Shown: in pieces, positions 32,474 through 41,204 of the stretch
Position numbering within the stretch: position 1 is the first letter of the stretch
How the letters are laid out: every line of letters begins with the position of its first letter
Assembly (NCBI GenBank): GCA_016839055.1
Contig: JAEKNX010000023.1
Location: 1 to 53,819 of the forward strand
Reading direction: 5' to 3'
DNA length: 53,819 nucleotides
Origin: Spirochaetales bacterium
Lineage (GTDB): Bacteria; Spirochaetota; Spirochaetia; UBA9216
The notes under the pieces: model-generated
What the model was told of the DNA's origin: nothing
Databases searched by the model: none
The model's input: only the letters and a program-made list of their open reading frames with translations
Position numbers and translations under genes: made by a program

Positions 32474-33727
32474 ATGGCTAAGTCAGGCCTTGAAGTATTA
32501 AAAGAGAGGGGATTCGTTCAGCAGTGTACCGACATGGATGCCCTCGAAAAATTAATGGACAGTGAGCGGGTTACCTTCTATGTCGGAGTAGATCCGACAG
32601 GTGCAAGCCTTCACATCGGTCACATGGTGCCGTTTTTCGCGATGCACCACCTGCAGAAGGCTGGTCACCGGCCTATAGCCGTTGTCGGCGGCGGAACTTC
32701 CATGATTGGCGACCCTTCGGGGAAGAGCGACATGCGGAAGATGCTCACAATCGAGCAGATCAATGAGAATGCCTCATCAATAAAAGATCAGCTTGGAAAG
32801 ATTATCGACTTCGGTGAAGACCAGGCCATTATGGTGAATAACTATGACTGGCTCGGTGGTCTTAACTACCTGAGCTTCCTGCGTGACATTGGAATCCATT
32901 TTTCGGTTAACCGCATGCTCAGCTTTGAGGCATATAAACAGCGGCTTGAGAAGGGGCTCAACTTTATTGAGTTCAACTACCAGCTGCTTCAGTCATACGA
33001 CTTTTTAAAGCTCAACCAGGACTACGGCTGCAAACTCCAGATGGGCGGAGACGATCAATGGGGAAATATAGTAGCTGGAATGGAGCTGATAAGGCGAGTC
33101 GAGGGACCGGAGGCTGAGGCAATCGGGCTGACCTTCCCCCTTGTAACCCGCGCCGACGGCAAGAAGATGGGCAAGACCGAGAAGGGCGCAGTTTTCCTTG
33201 ACCCCTCGATGTTCAGCCCCTATGAGTTTTTCCAGTACTGGAGAAATGTAGCCGACGCCGATGTTGGAAAGTTCCTGAAATTTTTCACCTTCCTCGAGAT
33301 TGAGGAGATTGCAGAGCTTGAGAAGCTGGAAGGCTCGGACATTAACGTGGCCAAGGAAAGACTCGCCTTCGAGCAGACCAGGATAATCCACGGCGAAGAG
33401 GAAGCTGCCAAGGCACTTGAAGCCGCCAAGGCCGCCTTTACAAGCGGCGGGGGTGAGGGCGCTATGGATAAGGATTCTATTCCGTCTGTTGATGTACCGT
33501 CATCCGAGATTGAAGCCGGCATAGGCATCATGGATCTCTTTGCCAGGACAGGTCTCTGCTCATCCCGAGGGGAAGCAAGACGTCTTGTTCAACAGGGCGG
33601 GGCCAGAGTGAATGAGGTGCAGATTTCCGACATCGACGCTGTTGTAGGCAGCGATGCCGTTGTTGATGGCGAGATTCTCTTGAAGGCTGGGAAGAAGCGA
33701 TATTTTAGAGTTGTTGTTATTGATTAA
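32474..33727 (+). CDS. tyrS: Tyrosine--tRNA ligase
   Basis: A 417-residue class I synthetase. HIGH is intact in GASLHIGHMVPFF, the KMSKS-equivalent is KKMGKTEKG, and the tyrosine/tRNA-binding core includes GGDDQWGNIVAG. The C-terminal ~70 residues form an S4 RNA-binding domain (GLCSSRGEARRLVQQGGARVNE). AGGAGAAAG precedes the ATG. It follows glyS by 82 bp with paired hairpins between. A terminator at 33776-33808 follows. Confidence 0.98.
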   Translation: MAKSGLEVLKERGFVQQCTDMDALEKLMDSERVTFYVGVDPTGASLHIGHMVPFFAMHHLQKAGHRPIAVVGGGTSMIGDPSGKSDMRKMLTIEQINENASSIKDQLGKIIDFGEDQAIMVNNYDWLGGLNYLSFLRDIGIHFSVNRMLSFEAYKQRLEKGLNFIEFNYQLLQSYDFLKLNQDYGCKLQMGGDDQWGNIVAGMELIRRVEGPEAEAIGLTFPLVTRADGKKMGKTEKGAVFLDPSMFSPYEFFQYWRNVADADVGKFLKFFTFLEIEEIAELEKLEGSDINVAKERLAFEQTRIIHGEEEAAKALEAAKAAFTSGGGEGAMDKDSIPSVDVPSSEIEAGIGIMDLFARTGLCSSRGEARRLVQQGGARVNEVQISDIDAVVGSDAVVDGEILLKAGKKRYFRVVVID

Positions 33728-33775
33728 TAATAACAGTTCCTGTTCTTGATCAACACATTATTTTTTAATAATTCG

Positions 33776-33808
33776 GCCTGAAGCGGAACTCTGCTTTAGG
33801 CTTTTTTT
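33776..33808 (+). terminator. Rho-independent terminator after tyrS
   Basis: GCCTGAAGC (33776-33784) pairs with GCTTTAGGC (33793-33801, one G-T pair) and is followed by seven T residues. Confidence 0.85.
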
Positions 33809-33830
33809 TAGCTTTAAATTTTTTAAAAAG

Positions 33831-33859
33831 AAAGGCTGCCCGGATACCAGGCAGCCTTT
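33831..33859 (-). terminator. Rho-independent terminator of the CstA-family gene
   Basis: AAAGGCTGCC (33831-33840) and GGCAGCCTTT (33850-33859) form a perfect 10-bp stem. On the minus strand it follows the cstA-like stop codon by 19 bp and is followed by CTTTTT. Confidence 0.85.
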
Positions 33860-33878
33860 AAGCTATTTAAGAAAAACC

Positions 33879-35306
33879 TTATGCAGAGGTTTTAACTACG
33901 GTCTTTTTAGAAAACTTGAATAGAAAGAGTCCCAGAATAACTGCGGCAGTGATAAGACCGATAGGATAGGATATCGATGTCGATAGCCTGAATCCTTCGG
34001 GTGCCTGAAGAATGTAGGTTGTAACAACGGCAGTCATGAAGGTCGCCGGGATTGTCGAAAGCCAGTGAAAGCGTTTGTTTACCGCAAGATAGGCCGCTGC
34101 AGTCCAGAGGACTATTGTTGCGAGGGTCTGATTCGACCAGGCAAAGTATCTCCATATAATTGAGAAATCGATGAAAGTCAGGCTGAAACCGACAGCAAGC
34201 AGCGGGATGGCTACAAGAAGTCGGTTTTTAACAGGGCTCTGATTCACCTTCATCGAATCAGCTATCGCAAGCCTTGCTGCCCGGAATGCAGTGTCGCCTG
34301 AAGTTATCGGGCAGACTATAACGCCGAGGATGGCTAGCATGCCGCCGACTGTACCAAGAAGTCCTATCGAAACACGGTTTACAACTAGTCCGGCACCGCC
34401 TTCGGCGATTGCAGCCTGCAAGCCGATAATACCGCCGTCAAAAAAGGTCATGGCGGCAGCTGCCCAGATAAGAGCGATTATGCCTTCGCCTATCATCGCG
34501 CCGTAGAAGACTTTTCTCCCGTGTTTTTCATTGGGCAGACAGCGGGCCATAATCGGTGACTGGGTTGCATGAAATCCGGATATTGCTCCGCAGGCTATTG
34601 TGATAAAAAGCATCGGCCAGATTGACAACCCCTTAGGATGCAGGTTTTTGAGGGCTATTTCCGGAATAGGCATACGGCCGAAGATTAGAGCTCCGCCGAC
34701 ACCCAACGCCATTATAAGTAGAACTGCACCGAAAATAGGGTATAAACGTCCGATTACCTTATCTACAGGAACGACAGTTGCAATGAAGTAATAGGCGAGA
34801 ATGATTAAAAGCCAGAACTGTTTATGTGCGAAAATTCCGGTTAAGCCGAGATTAGCCAGCAGGCCTGCAGGTCCATACATGAAAACGGTTCCTACTAGGA
34901 GAAGCAGGACGACGGAGAACACCCGCATTACCATCCGGATCTTATCACCCAGATAAATGCCGACTATCTCGGATATACTGCTTCCGCCATGTCTGACCGA
35001 CAGCATTCCTGAGAAATAATCGTGAACTCCGCCGGCGAAGATTGTTCCTAAGACAATCCATAGAAACGCTGCAGGACCGAAAAGAGCACCCATGATCGCA
35101 CCGAAGATTGGCCCCAGACCTGCAATATTCAGCAGCTGGATTAGAAAAATTTTGTACCATGGTAGACTAACATAATCAATCCCGTCCGCCTTAGTCTCAG
35201 CGGGTGTTTTTCTGGTAGGATCTACTCCGAAAACCTTGTCGACAACGGCACCGTATATACAGTATCCGGCAACAAGAACTCCTAATGAAATAATAAAGCT
35301 TATCAT
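33879..35306 (-). CDS. CstA-family transporter (short form), probable pyruvate or peptide uptake
   Basis: A 475-residue polytopic protein with about 12-13 membrane segments. Conserved CstA blocks are ADGIDYVSLPWYKIFLIQLLNIAGLGPI, the GTIFAGGVHDYFSGMLSVRHGG loop, SGFHATQSPIMARC and TSGDTAFRAARL. It is shorter than E. coli CstA/BtsT (about 700), as in many other phyla. GGAGGAAT precedes the ATG. The adjacent LytS/LytTR pair (35423-37881) on the same strand matches the E. coli BtsSR/BtsT theme, where the kinase senses pyruvate and the regulator activates the transporter, so pyruvate is the best substrate guess. Confidence 0.88.
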   Translation of the reverse strand: MISFIISLGVLVAGYCIYGAVVDKVFGVDPTRKTPAETKADGIDYVSLPWYKIFLIQLLNIAGLGPIFGAIMGALFGPAAFLWIVLGTIFAGGVHDYFSGMLSVRHGGSSISEIVGIYLGDKIRMVMRVFSVVLLLLVGTVFMYGPAGLLANLGLTGIFAHKQFWLLIILAYYFIATVVPVDKVIGRLYPIFGAVLLIMALGVGGALIFGRMPIPEIALKNLHPKGLSIWPMLFITIACGAISGFHATQSPIMARCLPNEKHGRKVFYGAMIGEGIIALIWAAAAMTFFDGGIIGLQAAIAEGGAGLVVNRVSIGLLGTVGGMLAILGVIVCPITSGDTAFRAARLAIADSMKVNQSPVKNRLLVAIPLLAVGFSLTFIDFSIIWRYFAWSNQTLATIVLWTAAAYLAVNKRFHWLSTIPATFMTAVVTTYILQAPEGFRLSTSISYPIGLITAAVILGLFLFKFSKKTVVKTSA

Positions 35307-35422
35307 CTAATATTCCTCCGATAACGAAATATAATCGGATATTACATGTTTTTCTTCGCAAAAGTATAAAAATGGAATGAATTGAGGTTATCAGGGTATG
35401 AACTGCATTGACGACCGTTGAA

Positions 35423-36169
35423 TTATAGATTCAGCCGGGTTTTGAACTCATCCATACGGCCGCGGGATACTGGAATCCGTTCATCACTGCCCGAAAGAGC
35501 AAGCATGTAGGTGTTGTTGACCCAGAGATCTATTCTCTCGACACAGGATATATTAACAAGATAACTGCGGTGGCATTGGAAAAACTCGGGGCTCGTTATC
35601 TTTTTTTCAATCTCCCAGAATGCTCCGTTATAGCTGAACTCGCCCTTCAGGCTTACTATCCGCACTGTTTTTCCCTGAGCCTCAATGAATATTATCTCTT
35701 CCTGTTTCAGCGGGATGATGGCGTCTCCTGTATAGACGGCTATCGGTTTATGTTTTTCTTCCCGCGCACCGCCGAGCTGCGCCAGCAGCAGTTTTATCTG
35801 GTTTGCCGGAAGCTGACGTTCTTCGAGTCTTGAAAGGCAGTTTTTAAGGCGCTTGAGTGAAACCGGTTTGAGCAGATAATCTGCAGCCTGAAGCTCAAAT
35901 GCTTTTAATGCGAACTCGTCATATGCCGTCTGAAAGATGATTGCCGGCGGATTATCCATCCTGATAATCTCTTCGGCAGCTTTAGTTCCGTTTTTGCCCG
36001 GCATCTGAATATCCAGGAAGACCACGTCGGGGCTCAGATCCTGGCAGAGTTTAACGGCTTCATAACCGTTTCCGCCTTCACCTATAACCTCGGCATCCCT
36101 TATCTGAGACAGCATGAAGCGCATCTCTTCACGGGCTAGTTTTTCGTCATCGATTATTAAAATCCTCAT
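35423..36169 (-). CDS. LytTR-type response regulator (BtsR/YpdB-like)
   Basis: A 248-residue regulator: receiver (1-120; LIIDDEKLAREE, phospho-Asp in VVFLDIQMPGKNG, Thr/Ala region IIFQTAYDEFALKAF, Lys in LLKPVSLKRL) and a LytTR DNA-binding domain (about 145-245; FFQCHRSYLVNISCVERI and IPVSRGRMDEFK). LytTR proteins bind direct repeats upstream of targets. The 116-bp gap to the CstA-like gene is the likely target. It overlaps the kinase gene by 4 bp. Confidence 0.92.
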   Translation of the reverse strand: MRILIIDDEKLAREEMRFMLSQIRDAEVIGEGGNGYEAVKLCQDLSPDVVFLDIQMPGKNGTKAAEEIIRMDNPPAIIFQTAYDEFALKAFELQAADYLLKPVSLKRLKNCLSRLEERQLPANQIKLLLAQLGGAREEKHKPIAVYTGDAIIPLKQEEIIFIEAQGKTVRIVSLKGEFSYNGAFWEIEKKITSPEFFQCHRSYLVNISCVERIDLWVNNTYMLALSGSDERIPVSRGRMDEFKTRLNL

Positions 36170-37881
36170 TCCGGGCTTCCTTCAGTCTTGTCCGCTATCG
36201 GAACAAAAAAACTAACTTTGGATCCTTTCCCGGGACTGCTCTCTATATCAAGCCTGCTGCCGTATAAAAAATCAAGCCGTTCATTAACGTTTCTAAGGCC
36301 TATATGATCTCCTGAATCAGTCCTATTTAGCACATTCCTGATTGTGGCACTATCCATTCCTGGACCATTGTCTTCAACACTGAAGATAACTCCGCCGTCT
36401 TTTTTTTCTCCGGAAATGATAATTATACCATTTCCAACTTTAGACCCGATTCCATGGATGACGGCATTCTCAATAATCGGCTGAAGAGTTAAGGGTGGCA
36501 GCATACAGCCTGGCGGCACGTCAATCCTGTATTCCACTTTTAGCTTGTCTTCAAATCTGACTTTCTCGATTTCGAGATAGGATTTGATGAAATAGAGTTC
36601 CTCCTCAAGCGGTATTTGGGGCGGGGCTTTTCCGAGAGAACGCCGGAGCAATTCACCCAGAGAAATTAATAGTTCGCGGGCTTGCTGCGGTTTTGTCCTG
36701 ATTAATGAAGTTACGGCATTTAAGGTGTTGAACAGAAAATGCGGCCTGATCTGGCTCTGCAGTGCCTGAAGCTCGGCTGTCGCTAGCAGTTCTGACTGCC
36801 TTTGCAGCTCACTGACTTCAATCTGTGTGGAAAAAAGTGTTGCCAGGCCCAAACCGACCTCGACATCAACGGGGTTTATTTCCCGTCGACCGCTGCGGTA
36901 CAGCTTGAGAGTGCCGACGGTAATACCCTTTACTTTCAGGGGAACAATGAGGGCTGATGATAGCGGGCAGTCGGGAGCCACGCATCCGATATCCTCTTTC
37001 TGTCTGGCAACTCTGTAGATGCCGTCTGCGATTACTTCACGAGTCAATTTAGTTTTAAGGGGTTCAAAAGCAAGGTGATGATCTTCTCCGACACCCTTGA
37101 ACGCAAGACATTTTTCAGTATCGGAGATCGAAACAGCAGAAACCATGATGTTTTTCAGGATGATTTCCACAACAGCCAAAGCTGTTTCTGATGTAAGGCC
37201 TGTCCTGAGATACTGAATGGTTTCGCGGGCGGTAGAGAGTACCAGGTGAGACTGCCTGACGGCAATTCGTTCAGCCTCCCTGAAGGTATCTTCGGTTACT
37301 GCAATAAACATACCTATGCCGACAGCGTTTCCCAAAATCATTGGCAGGGCGATAATTCTTACAAGCTCAAGTGCTTCAGGAAAGGGTTTGGCTATAAGCA
37401 GAATGATTCCCATCTGAATCAGTTCAGCTGCAGCCCCCCAGATTGCCGCGAAAATCCATTTATTATTGAATTTTCTAATCTGCGAACTCAGGAGTCCTGC
37501 CAGAAGGCCTTCTGTGATAGTCGAGAGCATACAGGCAAATGCAGTGAAGCCGCCGATATCGATAGCCCAGCGGTGAAAACCCGCGATAATGCCGGTGCTT
37601 ATTCCTACAACCGGACCGCCTATCAGCCCTCCGACAAATACTCCGACAACCCTTGCATTAGCAAGCGCACCCATAATGGGGATGCCAGTGTAGGTTCCGA
37701 TTATTCCTATTATTGAAAAATAAATTATAAACACGATTCTTCCGTGAATCGATGCGCGCTGCAGCATCATAGTTTGTCTGAAAAAGCCGATCCTTGTGAA
37801 TAGAAAGGCGAAAAAGAGGATGAGTCCGCCCTGGCTAACAAGGCTTCGCAGAAGGTTTATTGTTTGAGTGTCAATATTCAT
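36166..37881 (-). CDS. LytS-type sensor histidine kinase (5TM-Lyt, GAF)
   Basis: A 571-residue kinase: 5TM-5TMR_LYT sensor (about 1-195), GAF domain (about 215-355; Cys-containing CVAPDCPLSSALIVPLKVKG), His kinase segment with the phospho-His in QSQIRPHFLFNTLNAV (about 378), and HATPase (IENAVIHGI, EDNGPGMD). This is the BtsS/YpdA/LytS family. It overlaps the LytTR regulator by 4 bp and is followed by the CstA-like gene, so all three probably form one nutrient-response module. Confidence 0.92.
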   Translation of the reverse strand: MNIDTQTINLLRSLVSQGGLILFFAFLFTRIGFFRQTMMLQRASIHGRIVFIIYFSIIGIIGTYTGIPIMGALANARVVGVFVGGLIGGPVVGISTGIIAGFHRWAIDIGGFTAFACMLSTITEGLLAGLLSSQIRKFNNKWIFAAIWGAAAELIQMGIILLIAKPFPEALELVRIIALPMILGNAVGIGMFIAVTEDTFREAERIAVRQSHLVLSTARETIQYLRTGLTSETALAVVEIILKNIMVSAVSISDTEKCLAFKGVGEDHHLAFEPLKTKLTREVIADGIYRVARQKEDIGCVAPDCPLSSALIVPLKVKGITVGTLKLYRSGRREINPVDVEVGLGLATLFSTQIEVSELQRQSELLATAELQALQSQIRPHFLFNTLNAVTSLIRTKPQQARELLISLGELLRRSLGKAPPQIPLEEELYFIKSYLEIEKVRFEDKLKVEYRIDVPPGCMLPPLTLQPIIENAVIHGIGSKVGNGIIIISGEKKDGGVIFSVEDNGPGMDSATIRNVLNRTDSGDHIGLRNVNERLDFLYGSRLDIESSPGKGSKVSFFVPIADKTEGSPE

Positions 37882-37926
37882 AATTAATCCGTCTATTACT
37901 ATTATAGAATTGATAAAAGAGACAAG

Positions 37927-38420
37927 TCAAATATATAAGTGTAATAAGGTCGCTATATTGAAAAATGTCTTATACCTTTTATTAATATTTATATCCATTC
38001 TGGAAATAGTTATATAAGCGGATTCGGAAGATTCGGCGAGACTGCTGCTCAGCCTGTTGTTATTCTGTGAAAGGCTATCGATATCGGTGATCAGACTGCC
38101 TAGCGATTCAAAGTTTTTGTTGAAATTAGAAATCAGCTTCCCGAATTCACCATTTCCGATTTTGTTAATCAGTTTGTTCAGCCTTCCTTCATCAAGGTCA
38201 TCAAGGGGGACTGTGAGACGTTCAATGAAAGGCTCTTCGTTCTCCTACATCTTAATAAGTTCTCCAATGGTTTTTACTACCTCATCATAATACTCATCGG
38301 CCAGGTGAACTCCGTCTTTAAAACCCGCCGTGGCTCTATTCGCAGCAATATCTGTATACCATTGCTGAATCTGAATAATATTTTTTCCGCCTTGAGAAGA
38401 GCCAGGGTTTGCGGCAGGAG
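37927..38420 (-). pseudogene. Broken methyl-accepting chemotaxis protein fragment
   Basis: Reading the minus strand from about 38385, IIQIQQWYTDIAANRATAG and following residues match the helical-bundle sensor of bacterial MCPs. An in-frame TAG (38247-38245) interrupts it; the frame then continues with a linker/HAMP-like part (GNGEFGKLISNFNKNFESL) and the start of a signalling helix (NNNRLSSSLAESSESAY) that aligns with the intact MCP at 43284-45068 ([17 protein letters not shown]). After ISRMDININ homology ends and a stop follows at 37927. Both membrane segments and nearly all of the signalling domain are missing. The left boundary abuts the gene ending at 38423. Confidence 0.8.
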
Positions 38421-38422
38421 GT

Positions 38423-39061
38423 TTATATAATCCCCAGCGGGATAAGAACCGCCAGCAGAATAATGTCGACTGCTGCAATTGAAAGGATGAAGCGTTTCTG
38501 TTTGTTCCCGGGCAGATCGTAGACTATGAAAGCTGCCAGGAAAAACGGTATATAGGTCGTGATGAAGACGGGCAGGGCTCCCCACCAGGGGTAAACCCAG
38601 AGAAATGCCGGGGTTGAGGCCAGGAAGATCTCTATAACAGAAAATAAGGCCGCGTTAGCGATAGCAAAGAAGATTCTGTTGTTAATTCCTGCTATTTTCA
38701 GGCTCCGATCTTCAGGCAGCAGTTTGCTCAGCGCCAGTCCTGCAATGATGAACATCATTGAGAGTTCCCAGCTTACTCCAACTAGCAGGATGTAGGACGT
38801 ACTCTCCGGTGATACCGTCCATAGGGCATAACCGCTGGCAGAGCAGATTACGGCATTGATTATCTCGAAAAACCAGTGAACTGTATATAAGGCAAGCCCC
38901 GCAGCAATTCCCTTGAAGTTCCTGTTTTTAAATTCTGTGGCATAGATGTAGATAACTATCGCCAGCAGTACAATAAATGTCCAGTTAAAATTTGAGGTGT
39001 CCCTGACGGCGAGTTTTGCAATCTCAGCCGCAGCCTTATTAGCAGATGTTCCAAATAACAT
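38423..39061 (-). CDS. Hypothetical integral membrane protein (212 aa)
   Basis: About six membrane segments (roughly residues 25-43, 50-70, 85-110, 130-150, 160-180 and 190-210) joined by short loops, many Trp and Tyr near the interfaces, and an N-terminal amphipathic stretch (TSANKAAAEIAKLAVRD). The family was not recognised. It stands alone, immediately upstream of the MCP fragment on the same strand; its stop codon is within a few bases of the fragment boundary, so the rearrangement that broke the receptor may have placed it here. Confidence 0.65.
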   Translation of the reverse strand: MLFGTSANKAAAEIAKLAVRDTSNFNWTFIVLLAIVIYIYATEFKNRNFKGIAAGLALYTVHWFFEIINAVICSASGYALWTVSPESTSYILLVGVSWELSMMFIIAGLALSKLLPEDRSLKIAGINNRIFFAIANAALFSVIEIFLASTPAFLWVYPWWGALPVFITTYIPFFLAAFIVYDLPGNKQKRFILSIAAVDIILLAVLIPLGII

Positions 39062-39235
39062 ATTCGCTCCTTTATAGAAGTACTATAGATGATGATAATC
39101 TAAGTGACAACAATTTAATTTTCGATACCGCCTGAATCCAGGGGACTGGTCGAAAAACAGGATGATATCCAAGGTCTGCCGTGAAACAAAGCAGCGCGCC
39201 GCTGTCTTCTATTTTTTTTAATTATATTTAAACCA

Positions 39236-39244
39236 TGCTATAAT
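39236..39244 (+). promoter_or_regulatory. Extended -10 promoter of the lipoprotein gene
   Basis: TGC followed by TATAAT (39239-39244) forms an extended -10 element, 25 bp before the ATG at 39270, with GGAG between. No good -35 box is seen, as expected for extended -10 promoters. Confidence 0.55.
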
Positions 39245-39269
39245 TAAGAAAATTAAGTGGAGAATTGAT

Positions 39270-40274
39270 ATGAAACTAAATCTGCCATTAGTTTTTGTAG
39301 TTTGTCTTACGGTTTTAATCCTGGTCACCGGCTGCATTAATCCGCCGGATGGAAGCCTTGCGGTTGCTGCCGATAGGGTTCATATAGTCGGTGAGTACGG
39401 CAGCTATAATAAGGCCTTTTACTGGAATGACGGAATTCTTACTCTACTCGATGCACCTGACGGGGATATTCATGTCTCCGCCTCATCTGTATCCGTATCA
39501 GGCGGAGTGGTCTATGTTGGCGGGCAGTGTGATGGGCGTCCCTGTTACTGGATAAATGGAGTCAGACACGATATTGTCTGTGAGAGCGGAAGCATAGCAG
39601 GAATAGCTGTCGACAGCACAGGACGCCTGATTATGGCAGGCACCTGCGACGGTGAAGGCTCAGTGTGGATAGATGACCTCCGCTCAGCCCTCCAGGTCCC
39701 CTCCGGATCTGCTGCCACGGTGAACTCTTTAACTGTTATCGGAGACGTTATTTACGCGGCAGGAAGCTGCACTTCCATTGACGACTGGAGTGATCTAGGC
39801 TCCCATTACTGGACCGACGGCGTGTCTAATTCGCTTCCGGTACCCTCTTCTGTCATGCCTGGAGGTTCGGCCCGCACGTCGGGGATTGCAGTACTTGGAA
39901 GTTCTGTAATAGTGTCCGGAACCTATGACTCGGACGCGGAAGATGCCGGAGCTGGCTACTGGAGAGATGGAGTGTGGAATGCTCTCGACGGCAGTACAGC
40001 CCGGGGCGTAACAGTCGGTGGTAACATGTTTTGTATTGTCGGCCGTGATAGCGATGGCGCATGTTACTGGCTTGATGGTCAAAAGACCAGCTTGTTAGCA
40101 GTTCATTCAACCATTGCTACTGCTGTGGCCTTCTCTGGTAACACCTTCGTAGCCGCAGGCGAGCGTGGTGCAATAAGTCAGGACGATACTGTGGGATATT
40201 GGTCCGGCGGTGATTTTATAGATATCCATGAAGACAGTATTGCCGACATAAACGGTATATTTATTACTGATTGA
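39270..40274 (+). CDS. Lipoprotein with repeated CYWxNG-type motifs
   Basis: A 334-residue predicted lipoprotein: hydrophobic signal (about 4-20) and lipobox LVTGC with lipidated Cys 22. The mature part contains about six repeats of ~40-50 residues built as VYVGGQCDGRPCYWINGV, IYAAGSCTS...HYWTDGV, VIVSGTYDS...GYWRDGV, FCIVGRDSDGACYWLDG, with alternating strands, suggesting a beta-propeller on the outer face of a membrane. Function unknown. GGAG precedes the ATG. It has an extended -10 promoter. Confidence 0.75.
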   Translation: MKLNLPLVFVVCLTVLILVTGCINPPDGSLAVAADRVHIVGEYGSYNKAFYWNDGILTLLDAPDGDIHVSASSVSVSGGVVYVGGQCDGRPCYWINGVRHDIVCESGSIAGIAVDSTGRLIMAGTCDGEGSVWIDDLRSALQVPSGSAATVNSLTVIGDVIYAAGSCTSIDDWSDLGSHYWTDGVSNSLPVPSSVMPGGSARTSGIAVLGSSVIVSGTYDSDAEDAGAGYWRDGVWNALDGSTARGVTVGGNMFCIVGRDSDGACYWLDGQKTSLLAVHSTIATAVAFSGNTFVAAGERGAISQDDTVGYWSGGDFIDIHEDSIADINGIFITD

Positions 40275-40287
40275 TGCCCGAGCGGGT

Positions 40288-40878
40288 TTATCCCCTTACT
40301 CTTGTTACCAGTTGAACTCTGTTTTTAGCCCCTGTTTTCTTATATATATTATAAATGTGGTTTTTAACTGTTTTATCAGAGATGAAAAGTTTTTTCCCTA
40401 TTTGCTTGTTATTATACCCCTGCAGCAGTAGTGCGATAATTTCTTCTTCTCTGCCTGTAATACCGCATTCACGGAGAAATGTTCCCTGAATTTCTATTAC
40501 CTTCTCATTTACCGGAAGGAATAGATATCTGAAAGTATTTACGATACATAGGATATTAAAAAGAATGCAATAGGCTAAATATGGAAAAGGAATTTCCGTA
40601 TGAATGGTTGATATGAAACCAAAACTAATCCCTGTCTGATAAATTAGACCTAAAGGCACAATTACCATGCCCAGAATAAGATAGCCTCTTAATCCATTTC
40701 TCAGCGCCTTGCCGGGTACTTTTTTATAGCCTAAAAAAATGATGATATATGCGAAAATGTGAAATACATAATGACCCGATAGTTCTCTGATCATATTTAC
40801 CTGCGAACTGCCGGTTATGACTTCAAAGGGGAAGGTCGCGACAATCAGAATTATATATAACTTGACTGCCGTCTTCAA
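40288..40878 (-). CDS. LuxR-type HTH regulator, membrane segments plus DNA-binding domain (3' part of split gene)
   Basis: A 196-residue frame with four membrane segments (about residues 7-24, 36-52, 65-85 and 97-118) followed by a LuxR-type helix-turn-helix (about 133-195; CGITGREEEIIALLLQGYNNKQIGKKLFISDKTVKNHIYNIYKKTG). Its apparent TTG start overlaps the stop of the upstream frame (TTGA). A -1 shift at an A6 run (complement 40891-40896) joins the two frames into one ~280-residue protein with about six or seven membrane segments, an architecture known for membrane-bound LuxR regulators. Either a mutation, a sequencing error, programmed frameshifting or translational coupling of two subunits explains this. 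Confidence 0.75.
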   Translation of the reverse strand: MKTAVKLYIILIVATFPFEVITGSSQVNMIRELSGHYVFHIFAYIIIFLGYKKVPGKALRNGLRGYLILGMVIVPLGLIYQTGISFGFISTIHTEIPFPYLAYCILFNILCIVNTFRYLFLPVNEKVIEIQGTFLRECGITGREEEIIALLLQGYNNKQIGKKLFISDKTVKNHIYNIYKKTGAKNRVQLVTRVRG

Positions 40879-41120
40879 TTTCTTCGGAAATTTTTTCCGA
40901 CTGCCGCAAGGGCTACTGTGGGGAGCATCAGGAAAGTAAGAAGCTCACCCGCCGGCTCGAGAGTGAGATAAACAATTTGTTGGATTGCCGTTAGATCAGC
41001 TGCGGATATCCTGTTATAAGTCCGAAATGCTTCAACAAGCATCGACAGCATGGTGCCGGTCACTAAAATAGCAAGGTACTTAAAGGCCTTATGTCTGTAT
41101 TTTCGGTAAAGAACACCCAT
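40875..41120 (-). CDS. N-terminal membrane part of the split LuxR-type regulator
   Basis: An 81-residue frame with two hydrophobic segments (about residues 14-32 and 57-75) and no other domain. It ends four bases into the following frame. The heptamer A AAA AAT fits the X XXY YYZ pattern for -1 slippage, and the -1 frame reads FPKKLKTAVKLYI into the downstream protein. TACAAT on the minus strand (41131-41126) is 5 bp before the ATG, with no Shine-Dalgarno, so a leaderless mRNA is possible. The adjacent kinase gene upstream (41205-43208) may be functionally linked. Confidence 0.65.
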   Translation of the reverse strand: MGVLYRKYRHKAFKYLAILVTGTMLSMLVEAFRTYNRISAADLTAIQQIVYLTLEPAGELLTFLMLPTVALAAVGKNFRRN

Positions 41121-41204
41121 ATGATATTGTATTTATCTCTCAGGAGGTTCATGGAAAGAATCAAACCAGAGGTATTATCCTACCCATCTTTCTTCTTAGA
41201 TTTT

